64,000 nt of DNA from Manihot esculenta. Its lineage: Eukaryota > Streptophyta > Magnoliopsida > Malpighiales > Euphorbiaceae. Made by a program: the position numbers and the translations under genes. The stretch's first letter is position 1. Each line of letters starts with the position of its first letter. Positions 11,532 to 24,098 of the stretch are shown piece by piece. The stretch spans positions 23,988,716 to 24,052,715 of the forward strand of contig NC_035176.2 in the NCBI RefSeq assembly GCF_001659605.2, in the 5' to 3' direction. Under the pieces are notes generated by a model. The model searched no databases. It saw nothing but the letters and a program-made list of their open reading frames with translations, and was not told the origin of the DNA.

Positions 11532-12400
11532 ACTTATCTTTTTGTATTTGCATTGATATAATTCATAGTTCTAAATCATTTATAGCTTCGACATGAAATA
11601 AATGAGTGAAGCTAATACGATCTTGGGGTTTAAAATCATAAGGAGATGTGATGGCATTATATTACCATAAGAACATATGTAAAGAAACTTTTTATAAAGT
11701 TTAAACAATTTGAACCTGTAAGTACTCCTTTGAATTCTAACTCTCAACTAAAGAAAAATAATGGTGATCCTATTACTTAGACTTAGTACACTAAGGTCAT
11801 TATATATTTAAAAAAAATTTTAACATAATATAATAGTTTGAGTAGATATATACATAATTTTGTGATTATTGATTTATATTGGTTAGACTAATAAAATATT
11901 TGAGAGCAACCATGAATTGTGGCATCCTATAATATAGATCTCCATTGTATTAAAAGGATGCAATGATGCAAATTAGATTTCATATTCAAATGAAACAAAA
12001 TCCACTAACGGATATATCTTCACACTTGGTGGGAGGGGTTCAATAACTTATGAGTCATATACAAAATATTATAGCTAGATCTATTGTGGAATCAAAGTTT
12101 ACAGCTTTGCATTTGTGTAGTAATGAAGTTGAGTGGCTAAGAAATTTCTTAATTTAAATTCCATCGAGAATGAAGTCAACACCTTTTATATCAATACACT
12201 ACGATAACTAAGCAACTATAGTTATTACAAGAATAAAACTTTTAATAAAAAGAATAAACACATTCAATTAAGACACAATATGGTAAAAGATGGAGTGATA
12301 TCAATTGATTATATGAAGTTAGAGGTGAATATTACAGACCTTCTAAGTAAATCATGAGGGAAGAAATTAATAAATAAATCATTAGAGGGAATGAGTTTGA
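11532..12400 (+). pseudogene. Copia-1 remnant, 3' part (RT end and RNase H)
   Basis: This continues the polyprotein after the solo LTR. Readable landmarks are ILIF directly after the insertion; ANTILGFKI; the segment leading to PVSTPLNSN (about 11715-11740); NGYIFTLGGG (about 12008-12040), matching the usual S-x-SGYxFxLxGG; ESKFTALHLCSNEVEWLR (about 12090-12150), the conserved E-x-E-x-x-A...EAxWLR region of copia RNase H; and ITDLLSKS near 12335. Several stops and shifts are present. With the 5' part it gives the classical copia order protease, integrase, RT, RNase H. Confidence 0.75.
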
Positions 12401-13379
12401 AGATAATATGAGATTAACAATAATAACAACTTGACCAGTGTGATTAGAGATTATATGAAGTATCTTCATATGGGTAATAACAAGTTGATCATGTAGCATT
12501 GAGAAACTTAAAGTCCTTTCCTATTATGTGTGTTTTTATATTAAAACTACAAAGTTAAAAGTGAAGTAAGTTTAATTGTTAATGAATTATACATCCTTTA
12601 TGGATAGCATAACCAATTGTAATATACATCCGATGGAATTACCTGTGAAAATGTGGAGTTAAACCGCTCCTATAATATTTTAGCAAAATCTTCAGAGAAT
12701 TTATGAATAACAAGGTGAAAAACCATATTGAATAGCAAAAATTTAACAAGAATGTAACAAGATCGGTGAGATATTTAATTTATAATTTGAGTCGTTGGTC
12801 TATAGAAGCTAAATACTTCACCAATATCTCTATAAATTAAATCTTATTAGGCTAGAATTGATTCGTAATTCCAGTGATACCAAACCTAAAGAATCTTCAC
12901 CTATGTATTAAGGTCAAAATTTTTTATTTTACATCGTTTCGAAATATATGTTAAAGTGATTTATTAATTAATTAATTCCTTTAATGAGTAATATTTTTCT
13001 TATTAAAATAGTTGAATAATTAATTAACTTGAATTTAAATTTTACCATACCAACTTGCCTATAAATAGGTGGCATTTTGGATCATTGGAAAGCCTCTCTT
13101 CATATTTCTAACTCTTAATTTTTTTTATTATTCTCAAATTTTTCTTTTGATTTATTCTATTTTTAAAAATATTTATATTAAAGACTTTGGTATTAATTTC
13201 CAAAGCCATTTATATTTCTACTTATTCCAATTCTCTTATAATTTTAGAAAGAGACCATTGAATCATGAGATATAGTGGCTTGAATCGAAATTTATCCTTA
13301 AGAATATGTTATCATACCTTAGACTAATATAATTTTCATCTATTTCTCATTATTATTTCTAACAAAATAGTGGATGACA
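12401..13379 (+). repeat. Copia-1 3' noncoding region and probable 3' LTR
   Basis: No gene is seen. A purine-rich stretch (gtgaaaatgtggag, about 12641-12655) stands where a polypurine tract is expected. A TATA box with a promoter-like setting (GCCTATAAATAGGTGG, about 13057-13073) lies some 400 bases later. I infer an LTR of roughly 12656-13370, but no partner LTR exists in the window and no target duplication can be shown. The sequence then abuts Copia-2, so the LTR edge may be truncated. The 68-residue ORF at 13069 is phenylalanine-rich LTR sequence, not a protein gene. Confidence 0.4.
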
Positions 13380-13543
13380 TAATATGAAAAGGAAATATAT
13401 TCCCATAAAATACTATACTTATAGTAAAATTATATTTCTTGTATGAAGTTTCAGAAGAAGATAACCTATTAAAAGTCTAAAAAGACAATTTCTTACCATT
13501 GGACCAAATTTAAACATATTAGAAGTGGAAGTGGAAGCATAAT
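13380..13543 (-). pseudogene. Copia-2 fragment c: end of integrase
   Basis: On the minus strand the sequence reads YASTSTSNMFKFGPMVRNC followed by a degraded stretch ending near LHTRNI and FMGIYF. This matches the copia integrase C-terminal segment with CYAST...KFxPRxxKCxFxGY and the following VFHExxFPF. The reading is directly continuous with fragment b at 23507 once the Tekay-A insertion is disregarded. RT, RNase H and the 3' LTR of Copia-2 are missing; to the left the sequence passes into the Copia-1 3' end. Confidence 0.7.
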
Positions 13544-15869
13544 TGTAACGACCCGAAAATCGGACCGCTACCGGCGCTAGGATCCAGATCGGCTTAAGGC
13601 CGCCGGGACCCGTAGCAAGCCTGACATATAACCTGTAAACCTGTATAATCCCATACATGATCAACAACATCCATAAAAATTTAAACTTTTCTTTCAAACA
13701 TTCCTCATACACCAAACTCAACCTGTGCATGCACTAACATAATCATAACTTGACCCCTCTGTGGGATCTCATCAATGCCCCAATGGGCGATATACATGTG
13801 TTGAGTTGGCTAACATCTGTATCATCAAATTTCTAAGATCATGCATTAACAAGGGATTACAATACTCATAGGGTCAAACACATCTATAACCTCAATATAC
13901 CTCATTACATAACATACTGTAATCTCTTACATTACATCATAGTACAATTGTCATGTCCACAATCTAACTATTACATAAACATACTTCAAAACTCTGGCTA
14001 ACCTCCTGGTCTACCCTGTACCTGCACATCTGGGGTTAGGGGAGAGGGGTGAGCTACAAAGCCCAGTGAGCAGAATAGTAAAATCATATATTAAAATTTC
14101 ATGCTTTCATGAAATGCAACACATCACAACAAATCACATCTCGGATGGCATTGTCACCAATAGTCCTCTACATAGTCCAACTGTGCCGGGACGTAGAATG
14201 GGTACAACCGGTCTTTCTCTTATCATAACATATCATAACATACCAATGTGCCAGGGACGTAGAATGGGTACAACCTGGACTTTCTCTTACATCGTGCCAG
14301 GGACGTAGAATGGGTACAACCTGGACTTCCATACCATATCATGCCGTAACATCATCATGCCATATGAGGACTAAAGGATCATCCAATAACCAATCCACAT
14401 CAACATCATAAATGCAATGCAACATATTCGTGAATACTAATGCAAACAACCTACTATATCTCATGGCATTCGTGATGCATGGGTCATGCTCGAAATTCAT
14501 ATTTCATTTATTTTAAAACTTAAAGTTTATTCCACTCACCTCTGGCTAGCTCTGACAAACTCTGTAGCAGCTGGCTCACTGCTGGGGTCCTCGGTTCCTC
14601 GGGTCCGAACCTACACAGGTGGACTCCAATGAGGGACCAAACATATATAAACATAACTCTAATATACTCCCCAAAAACCCCCTAAAGCATCATAAAACAA
14701 CTACATAAAAACATGCAAGAAATGGCTGGACAGGGCACTTTCGGCGGCAGGTTCGGCGGCCGAAAGTCCCTCCAGAGCCGAAATTCAGGCAGGTTCGGCG
14801 GCACCTTCGACGGCCGAAACTCCCAGACAGAGGCGAAACTCATGCATGTTCGGCGGCACCTTCGGCGGCCGAAAGTCCCAGACAGAGACGAAAGTCTCTT
14901 TTCGGGGGGCAACTTCGGCAGCGGAAAGGCCTGCCTCCCCAGCCATGTTCGGCGGCCGAAAGCTCCTTCGGCTGCCGAACCTGGTTTCTGCCAAAGGGCA
15001 GAAACTTGGCTCCCTTATGCATTTATGCCTCCAAAACTAACCAATCATGCATAAACCTATTCTACAACATTCCCAAGCATTCACAAGTAACATACAAGCT
15101 CCTAGGGGCATCAAACCAACAAAAACCCCAACTACAACACACAAGCAACTCACATTGTTCAAAAACATAACATTTGCTTAAAAACTCATACAACCCTATA
15201 CATGCCATTCTACCCCATAAAACAACTTAAAACTTACTTAAAACATACAATGAGCTTAAGATCGGCTCTTACCTCTTGAAGATCGAGAGAGAGACGACCT
15301 AAACTCAGAGATCCAAGCAAATGAGCTCCTGAGTTCCCAAAGCTCCAAAACTTGTCTTAAATGCTCAAAACTTGCAATGAGAGGTGAAAACTCAAGAAAA
15401 TGGAGGAGATTTGGAGAAAGAACACAAGATCTAGGGAGAGGGAGGTCGGAAGCTAGCTGTGGCCGAAAATGGGAGAAAGCTCGCCCATTTTGGCTAAGTG
15501 ACCCTTTTATAGGTGGCTGGCCAGGCCACGTTCGGGGGCCGAAAGTGCTTCCGCATGCATGCCATGTTCGGCGGCCGAACTTGACTTTCGGCGGCCGAAC
15601 CTGGACTTCCCTCAGTCATGCTTTCGGGGGCCTAACGTGCCTCCAAAACGCATGCATGTTCGGCGGCCGAACTTGACTTTCGGCGGCCGAACCTGGGTTT
15701 TCCTCCAAAGACTTTTCATGCAAAAACTCATTTAATTTTCATACTTAAAACCATGAAATACCTTAAAACATTTTATGAAAACATGTTTTTACCCTTCTAG
15801 AGGTCTCCGACATCCGAGATTCCACCGGACGGTAGGAATTCCGATACCGGAGTCTAGCCGGGTATTACA
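13544..15869 (-). repeat. 3' LTR of Tekay A
   Basis: A 2326-bp LTR running from TGTAACGACCC to GGGTATTACA. The minus-strand TATA box (CTATAAAAGGG) is at 15502-15512. Two clusters of TTCGGCGGCCGAA-type palindromes occur: 14740-14985, downstream of the promoter, and 15530-15700, just upstream of it. A 55-bp unit is present twice (14797-14851 and 14852-14906) but only once in the other LTR. An array of four near-identical segments with acgtagaatgggtacaacc lies at 14185-14330. All ORFs inside are by-products of the GC-rich repeats. Confidence 0.95.
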
Positions 15870-15885
15870 TTCTCCCCCCCTTAAG
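15870..15885 (-). other. Polypurine tract of Tekay A
   Basis: The minus strand reads AAGGGGGGGAGAA immediately before the 3' LTR (TGTAATACC). It primes plus-strand DNA synthesis. The same tract is found in element B at 27846. Confidence 0.85.
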
Positions 15886-15979
15886 AACATTCGTCCCCGA
15901 ATGTACCTCAACTAGCACACATAACATGGCATAAAACACAACATACATACATAGCACATAAACATATAGAGATCTAACC

Positions 15980-18900
15980 TTAAAAGAGATGAGGGTACTG
16001 CTGGAGCATAGACTCCCGTGTCTCCCAAGTGCATTCCTCCAAATTGTGGTGGTTCCACAGGACTTTCACCATCGGGATTTCCTTGTTCCTTAACTTTCTG
16101 ATCTGGGTGTCTATGATCCGAACTGGCTGTTCAACATAAGTGAGATCCTCTTGGACCTCCACATCAGGCTCACTAAGAACCTTGCTCGGATCTGACACAA
16201 ACTTCCTCAACATTGAAACATGGAAAACCGGATGGATTCTTTCCATTGAAGCAGGTAAATCCAGCTTGTACGACACATTCCCAATCTTTTGCAAGATTTC
16301 AAAGGGTCCGATGTATCGTGGGGCTAGTTTACCTTTCTTCCCGAAGCGAACCACTCCCTTCATAGGAGACACCTTGAGCAATACCAGATCCCCCTCCTGA
16401 AACTCTAACTGTCTTCTGCGGACGTCTGCATAACTCTTCTGCCTGCTTGTAGCAGTCTTGATTCTTTCTCTGATTATGGGTACCACCCTGCTGGTGATCT
16501 CTACTAGCTCAGGCCCTGCCAAGGCCTTTTCTCTAACTTCCTTCCAGCAAACAGGTGATCTGCACTTCCTTCCGTACAAAGCTTCATATGGAGCCATCCC
16601 GATGCTAGCATGATGGCTGTTGTTGTAGGCAAACTCCACCAAAGGTAGATGCTGCCTCCAAGAACCGCCAAAGTCCAGCACACACATTCTGAGCATATCC
16701 TCGATAGTCTAGATGGTCCTTTCGGACTGTCCGTCCGTCTGGGGGTGGAAGGCAGTACTGAAATCCAACCTAGTACCCATGGCATTCTGCAGACTCCGCC
16801 AAAACCTGGAGGTGAACTGGGGCCCTCTATCAGACACTATCGAAACAGGAACCCCATGCAGCCTGACGATCTCATCCACATATACCTGCGCCAACTTGTC
16901 CACAGAGTAGCCACTCCTGACAGGAATGAAGTGAGCAGATTTGGTGAGTCTGTTCACAATCACCCATATGGAGTCCACTCTGTTGGACGCCGCCGGTAAC
17001 CCCACTACAAAGTCCATAGCTATATTTTCCCATTTCCATTCTGGAATAGGTAGCGGGTTAAGCATTCCAGCCGGCTTCTGATGTTCCAGCTTCACCCTCT
17101 GACATACTTCGCAGGCGGACACAAATTGTGCCACTTCTTTCTTCATCGCTGGCCACCAATAAACCTTCTTCAGATCTTGATACATCTTGGTGGCTCCGGG
17201 GTGAACGCTGTATCTTGCATTATGAGCCTCTCTCATAATGTCTCCTTTTAGCCCTATGTCATCTGGTACACATAATCGACTCCCATAGCGGAGGATCCCC
17301 TTTCTGTCAAATCTGAACTCGCTGTCTTTGCCTGACTGAACAGTCCTGACAATCTTCACTAACTCCGGGTCCTCATGCTGTTTCTGAGCCACCTGCTCCA
17401 GAAACACGGGTGCCACTCTCATCTGGGCCACCAAGGCACCTGTACCAGATAACTCCATCTGTAGACCTTCCTCAATGAGCTTGTAGAACTCCTTCACCAC
17501 TGGCCTCCTCTCTGTCGATATGTGGGATAGACTACCGAGTGATTTCCGGCTTAAGGCGTCTGCCACAACATTCGCCTTACCCGGATGGTACTGAATCTTG
17601 CAATCATAGTCACTCAGCAGCTCCACCCATCTTCTCTGTCTCAAATTCAGATCTCTTTGACTCAGGATGTACTGCAGGCTTTTATGATCTGTGAAGATCT
17701 CACATTTTACCCCGTAGAGGTAGTGCCTCCACATCTTGAGTGCAAAGATTACTGCTGCCATCTCCAGGTCATGTGTGGGGTAATTCAACTCATGCTTCTT
17801 CAGCTGCCTAGAAGCATAAGCGATCACCTTTTCATTCTGCATTAGTACACAACCCAGTCCCATACGGGATGCATCACAAAAGACCGTAAAGTCCTCATCA
17901 CTAGATGGCAGAGCTAAAACTGGTGCTGAAGTCAACTTCTTCTTAAGCTCTTCAAAACTCTCTTCGCACTGGTCGGTCCACACAAATTTCTGATTCTTCC
18001 TGGTTAGTCTGGTCAGAGGAGCTGCTATTTTCGAGAAGTCCTGAACGAACCTCCTGTAGTAACCTGCCAAACCCAAGAAACTCCTGATCTCCGTTACTGA
18101 AGTGGGTCTAGGCCAGTTAGCCACAGTTTCTGTCTTCTTGGGGTCTACCTCTATCCCATTCTCTGACACTACATGCCCCAAGAACGAAATGCTCCTCAGC
18201 CAGAACTCACATTTAGAGAACTTGGCATACAAGCCATGTTCCCTCAAGGTCTGCAAGACCAATCGCAGATGATGGGCATGCTCCTCTGCATTCCTGGAAT
18301 ACACTAAGATATCATCTATGAAGACAATAACAAAGTGATCCAGGTATTGGCTAAATACTCTGTTCATGAGGTCCATGAATGCTGCAGGGGCGTTTGTTAA
18401 CCCGAACGGCATTACAAAGAACTCAAAATGCCCATATCTGGTCCTAAAAGCTGTCTTCGACACATCTTCATCCCTTATCCTTAGCTGATGGTATCCCGAT
18501 CTTAGATCTATTTTGGAGAAACAACCCGCTCCTGCTAGCTGGTCGAATAGATCATCGATCCTTGGCAGAGGGTACCTATTCTTGGTAGTGACTTTGTTCA
18601 ACTGCCTGTAGTCGATACAAAGTCTGAGGGATCCATCCTTCTTTCTCACGAATAAAACTGGTGCACCCCAAGGTGAAGTGCTCGGTCGGATGAAACCCTT
18701 TTCTACCAACTCTTGCAACTGTTCTTTCAACTCCTTTAACTCGGCTGGGGCCATCCTGTAGGGAGGGATAGAGATCGGTCTAGCTCCAGGCACCAACTCT
18801 ATCTCGAACTCTATCTCCCTAGCAGGTGGTATACCTGGAAGCTCATTCGGAAAAACATCCTGAAACTCTCTAACAACTGGCACCGAGGCCGGCTCCCTGA

Positions 18901-20959
18901 CCTGACTGTCTAGCTCTCTCACATGAGCTAAGTACCCCTGACATCCCTTCCTAAGCAACCTACGAGCCTGAAGAGCTGATATCAGACCTCTAGGTGTGCC
19001 CCTCTTGTCTCCTCTGAAGACGACCTCTGACCCGTCCTGATCTCTGAACTTGACTACCTTGTCCCTGCAGTCCAAGGTAGCACCATAGGTAGATAGCCAA
19101 TCCATCCCTAGAATGACGTCAAAGTCTGTCAAATCTAGAACCACAAGGTCGGCGGAGAGGCATCTTCCCTCAACAAAAACTGGACTGTACTGGCAGACTG
19201 ACACTGCCACTGACGGGTCACACTTGGGTCCACTAACCCATAGGGGACACTCTAACCCAGAGACTATCAGACCCAACCTCTCAACGGCTCTCGGAGCAAT
19301 AAATGAATGAGATGCACCCGGATCCATTAATGCATACACATCAGAACACCCAATGACGATATTACCTGACACCACGGTGTTGGATGTGTTAGCCTCCTGC
19401 TGTGTCATGGTGAAGATCCTGGCTGGAGCTGATGGACCTTCACCTCGGGAACCAGAAGAAGAGGCTTCCCCTCTCCCTCTACCTCTGCCACTGCCCTGAG
19501 TTGTGGCTGGAACTGCTGGTTGTGCCACACTACCAGAAGCTGTCTGCTGGGGCTGGCCCATAAAAGGCGCTCTAGGACACTCCCGAGCTATGTGTCCCTC
19601 CTGTCCACATCTGAAACATGTCTTAGTCCCAGCTCGACACACTCCCCTGTGTGGTCTTCCACATCTCTGGCATTCTGTACCATCTGAGCCTGAGCTCGAG
19701 CCACCGCCAAATCCCAGACCGGACTTCAACTTGTTCCAAAACTTATTCTGCTTCGGCTTCTTGGTGGTGTTATCCCACCTCTTCTTACCTGAGCTCTGAG
19801 AAGAGAAACCTGGTCCTCCTCTGCCTGGGGTCTTAACCCCTGAAGACTGGGTCACTGACTGCTTCACTGACCCCTCAACTATAGCACTTGCTTCCATTCT
19901 TCGAGCCATATCCACCACAGTGTGGAAACTTTCTCTCTCAGCTGACTGAATCAACGAGGAGTACCTGAAATGCAGCTTCATAACATACCTCTTGGCTTTC
20001 TTCGTATCTGTATCTAGAGCTTGCCCTGAAAAAGGCAATAGCTCCAAGAATTTATCCGTGAACTCCTCTACACCCATGTGCTCTGACTGCCTCAGTTGCT
20101 CAAACTCAATCATCTTCAGTTCTTTAGAACTGTCTGGAAAAGCCCATCCAATGAACTCATTCGCAAATTCCTCCCATGTCATGCCGTCTAGTCTCGGGTC
20201 CATATAACACTTGAACCATTCCCGTGCCTTCTTGCACTTTAAAGTGAACCCTGCCATCTGAATGGCCCTGCTGTCACTTGCCCCTAGCTCATCAGTTATT
20301 GTCTTCACTACTCTCAGATACTCAAAGGGGTCATCCCCTGACTTGTATTTGGGAGCATCCAGCTTGAGGTAATCTGTCATCTTTACCTTGCTCCCATCAG
20401 CTGAGCTAGGTCTAGGAGGTTGAGTAACTGGGGCTACTGGTTCTGTAGGTGGTGGAGGTGGAGGTGCAGCATTCCCCGAGGTGGGGTTTGCCGGGTTTGA
20501 ATAGAAGGGTGAGGGTGGATAAGCTGGGTACTGTGTGTAAGGTGGATAGAAAGGTGGATAAGGCATGTAGGTAGGGTAGGGGTTAAAGCTGGAGTAATCC
20601 GATGTACCTCCCATCGGATATCCTGAACCCTGTGGAAAGGGTGGATAATGGGGTGGAAAACCATACCCCGAGGCCTGAACGCCTCCCTGAGATTCCCCTG
20701 TCCCCTCTTCCTCCATGCTCACATCCAGATTCCCATCCCTCCTCTGATCCTCTTCTGTAACCTCCCTCACATCTGAAGAACTTCCTCCTCTATTTGTCCC
20801 CCTTCTGCTAGCATCAAAAGACCTTCTAGGGTCCCTTGACACTCTTTCTCTGTTGGCTCTACAAGACATTGCCCTAGGCAATGTAGGAGGACGGGCGCTC
20901 GTGCCCTCATCCTCAGGTGGCACTCCAGTCAATCTTGCAGATCGACGAGTTCCTCTCAT
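15980..20959 (-). pseudogene. gag-pol polyprotein of Tekay A, one nonsense codon
   Basis: A single frame runs from ATG at 20957-20959 ([10 protein letters not shown]) to the stop at 15980, about 1658 residues. An upstream GTG-initiated extension is unlikely to be used, and element B shows the same MRGTRRS start. Order: proline/tyrosine-rich N-terminal part, gag (about residues 190-370), zinc knuckle [14 protein letters not shown] (about 446), protease MDPGASHSF (about 546), RT with FIDDILVY (about 880), RNase H FCDAS (about 1030), integrase HHCC (about 1250-1290), the catalytic D-D-E residues in [15 protein letters not shown] and QSERT, then a chromodomain-like end with [14 protein letters not shown]. 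The codon after SERTI is TAG at 16709-16711, where element B has CAG. It removes the last 240 or so residues including the chromodomain. Integrase VNRLTK replaces the usual VDRLTK. Length and order are normal for the lineage. Confidence 0.95.
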
Positions 20960-21215
20960 CCTGTTTTCTAAAAAACAGTACACATCATATAAACATTAGC
21001 ATCATATGGTTCATGTGGGCACACATGAACCCTCATCACATACATCTCATAGCATAGCATATCATTAATGCACATGCATAAAGTCATGGCATTTCACATC
21101 ATCATACAAGACAGGACTCCACCACCTATCCTAGTGGACATGATCTTCCTATTGTGCTTGACCTTCTATAACATCTATGAGCCCGACACTCTAGGTCCGA
21201 TCCTATGAACCTAGG
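20960..21215 (-). other. 5' leader of Tekay A
   Basis: The short untranslated leader between the primer site and the gag start codon. It contains no ORF. Its counterpart in element B (32927-33165) is similar but slightly shorter. Confidence 0.7.
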
Positions 21216-21227
21216 GCTCTGATACCA
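21216..21227 (-). other. Primer-binding site of Tekay A (tRNA-iMet)
   Basis: The minus strand reads TGGTATCAGAGC, complementary to the 3' end of plant initiator tRNA-Met, three bases inside the 5' LTR. It is a perfect consensus site. Confidence 0.95.
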
Positions 21228-21230
21228 TTC

Positions 21231-23501
21231 TGTAACGACCCGAAAATCGGATCGCTACCGGCGCTAGAATCCAGATCGGCTTAAGGCCGCCGGGACCCGT
21301 AGCAAGCCTGACATATAACCTGTAAACCTGTATAATCCCATACATGATCAACAACATGCATAAAAATTTAAACTTTTCTTTCAAACATTCCTCATACACC
21401 AAACTCAACCTGTGCATGCACTAACATAATCATAACTTGACCCCTCTGTGGGATCTCATAAATGCCCCAATGGGCGATATACATATGTTGAGTTGGCTAA
21501 CATCTGTATCATCAAATTTCTAAGATCATGCATTAACAAGGGATTACAATACTCATAGGGTCAAGCACATCTATAACCTCAATATACCTCATTACATAAC
21601 ATACTGTAATCTCTTACATTACATCATAGTACAATTGTCATGTCCACAATCTAACTATTACATAAACATACTTCAAAACTCTGGCTAACCTCCTGGTCTA
21701 CCCTGTACCTGCACATCTGGGGTTAGGGGAGAGGGGTGAGCTACAAAGCCCAGTGAGCAGAATAGTGAAATCATATATTAAAATTTCATGCTTTCATGAA
21801 ATGCAACACATCACAACAAATCACATCTCGGATGGCATTGTCACCAATAGTCCTCTACATAGTCCAACTGTGCCGGGACGTAGAATGGGTACAACCGGTC
21901 TTTCTCTTATCATAACATATCATAACATACCAATGTGCCAGGGACGTAGAATGGGTACAACCTGGACTTTCTCTTACATCGTGCCAGGGACGTATAATGG
22001 GTACAACCTGGACTTCCATACCATATCATGCCGTAACATCATCATGCCATATGAGGACTAAAGGATCATCCAATAACCAATCCACATCAACATCATAAAT
22101 GCAATGCAACATATTCGTGAATACTAATGCAAACAACCTACTATATCTCATGGCATTCGTGATGCATGGGTCATGCTCGAAATTCATATTTCATTTATTT
22201 TAAAACTTAAAAGTTTATTCCACTCACCTCTGGCTAGCTCTGACAAACTCTGTAGCAGCTGGCTCACTGCTGGGGTCCTCGGTTCCTCGGGTCCGAACCT
22301 ACACAGGTGGACTCCAATGAGGGACCAAACATACATAAACATAACTCTAATATACTCCCCAAAAACCCCCTAAAGCATCATAAAACAACTACATAAAAAC
22401 ATGCAAGAAATGGCTGGACAGGGCACTTTCGGCGGCAGGTTCGGCGGCCGAAAGTCCCTCCAGAGCCGAAAGTCAGGCAGGTTCGGCGGCACCTTCGGCG
22501 GCCGAAACTCCTAGACAGAGACGAAAGTCTCTTTTCGGGGGCAACTTCGGCAGCCGAAAGGCCTGCCTCCCCAGCCATGTTCGGCGGCCGAAAGCTCCTT
22601 CGGCTGCCGAACCTGGTTTCTGCCAAAGGGCAAAAACTTGGCTCCCTTATGCATTTATGCCTCCAAAACTAACCAATCATGCATAAACCTATTCTACAAC
22701 ATTCCCAAGCATTCACAAGTAACATACAAGCTCCTAGGGGCATCAAACCAACAAAAACCCCAGCTACAACACACAAGCAACTCACATTGTTCAAAAACAT
22801 AACATTTGCTTAAAAACTCATACAACCCTATACATGCCATTCTACCCCATAAAACAACTTAAAACTTACTTAAAACATACAATGAGCTTAAGATCGGCTC
22901 TTACCTCTTGAAGATCGAGAGAGAGACGACCTAAACTCAAAGATCCAAGCAAATGAGCTCCTGAGTTCCCAAAGCTCCAAAACTTGTCTTAAATGCTCAA
23001 AACTTGCAATGAGAGGTGAAAACTCAAGAAAATGGAGGAGATTTGGAGAAAGAACACAAGATCTGGGGAGAGGGAGGTCGGAAGCTAGCTGTGGCCGAAA
23101 ATAGGAGAAAGCTCGCCCATTTCGGCTAAGTGACCCTTTTATAGGTGGCTGGCCAGGCCACGTTCGGGGGCCGAAAGTGCTTCCGCATGCATGCCATGTT
23201 CGGCGGCCGAACTTGACTTTCGGCGGCCGAACCTGGACTTCCCTCACTCATGCTTTCGGGGGCCTAACGTGCCTCCAAAACGCATGCATGTTCGGCGGCC
23301 GAACTTGACTTTCGGCGGCCGAACCTGGGTTTTCCTCCAAAGACTTTTCATGCAAAAACTCATTTAATTTTCATACTTAAAACCATGAAATACCTTAAAA
23401 CATTTTATGAAAACATGTTTTTACCCTTCTAGAGGTCTCCGACATCCGAGATTCCACCGGACGGTAGGAATTTCGATACCGGAGTCTAGCCGGGTATTAC
23501 A
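21231..23501 (-). repeat. 5' LTR of Tekay A
   Basis: A 2271-bp LTR containing the element promoter (minus-strand TATA box CTATAAAAGGG, 23134-23144). It is nearly identical to 13544-15869. The length difference of 55 bases equals one lost copy of the 55-bp unit near 22500. It has the same two clusters of TTCGGC palindromes (22425-22615 and 23160-23325). Confidence 0.95.
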
Positions 23502-23506
23502 ATAAT

Positions 23507-24098
23507 AAAGTAAGGCAATCACTTTAAAGTTGAAAAAGGTAGATAACTGATTATATAACATTTCATATAGTTTTTTTTATTAAGAAGAAGAGAAAAAAGT
23601 TTGTTTATAAAGGAACTACATGGGAAATGAAAAATGACCAATATTGCTTTAAGAGGTTGGATTAGAAAATAAAGAATCTAGAAATATTAAGGATGTGTTG
23701 GTATTTTCTTCCAATAAATCCATTTTGTTGTGGGGTTTCAACATATGAAGTATGATAGAGAATATTTTTTGCTACATAATAGAGGCATATCAAATTTAGG
23801 TTCAGTACAAATTTTAAAGATTATAATAAGAGTTGAAAATTGAGTTTCAATCTTGCAAAAGAACTACTAAAGAGACTAGTTAGTTTAAGACTTGGATTCT
23901 AAAAAATATATTCATATTATCTAGTATAATCTTTCACAATTGTTAATAAACATTTGTGATTATGTAACAGAAAAGGGTAATTTCTTTTGTTTTACAAAAT
24001 GACAAATATCATAATTACTATTATGAATAATAGAGAAACTAGGTAAATGTTGTTAAAGAAAAAAAGATCTCAAAGAGGAGGGATGGCCAAATCTATAG
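23507..24098 (-). pseudogene. Copia-2 fragment b: integrase core
   Basis: On the minus strand, from right to left in window coordinates, the reading starts RFGHPSSLR at the element C junction. It continues through a degraded core and reaches HTSYVETPQQNGFIGRK (about 23690-23750), a textbook copia integrase motif (usually VETPQQNGVVERK). It ends with LKVIALLYY at the Tekay A junction. Catalytic residues are partly lost and there are many stops. The fragment joins fragment a (40872) on one side and fragment c (13543) on the other, after removal of elements C and A. Confidence 0.8.

Larger units (their letters stand above)
13544..23501 (-). mobile_element. Tekay-type Ty3/gypsy LTR retrotransposon A
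   Basis: A full-length element of 9958 bp on the minus strand: LTRs 13544-15869 and 21231-23501, TSD ATAAT on both sides (13539-13543 and 23502-23506), initiator tRNA-Met primer site, gag-pol in one frame, and a polypurine tract at the 3' LTR. The lineage is inferred from the chromodomain-like C terminus and the DPGASHSF protease motif. The LTRs differ at about 3 of the first 130 bases, so the insertion is young. The only obvious coding defect is one nonsense codon in the integrase. It sits inside the Copia-2 integrase and is a close relative of element B (25587-35470), in the same orientation. Confidence 0.95.

Noticed and set aside
13069..13275. 68-residue phenylalanine-rich ORF
   Set aside because: It starts just after a TATA box inside the probable Copia-1 LTR; A/T-rich LTR leader, no domain.
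14682..15054. Overlapping ORFs on both strands in the Tekay LTRs (also at 15377, 22378, 22888, 26628-27216, 27309-27673, 34303-34821)
   Set aside because: They arise because TTCGGCGGCCGAA repeats read open in several frames (FGGRKS, RRPKVP, SAAE). They lie in LTRs and have no domain.
17585..20664. Plus-strand ORFs opposite the Tekay A gag-pol frame
   Set aside because: Shadows of the minus-strand coding sequence without domains of their own.
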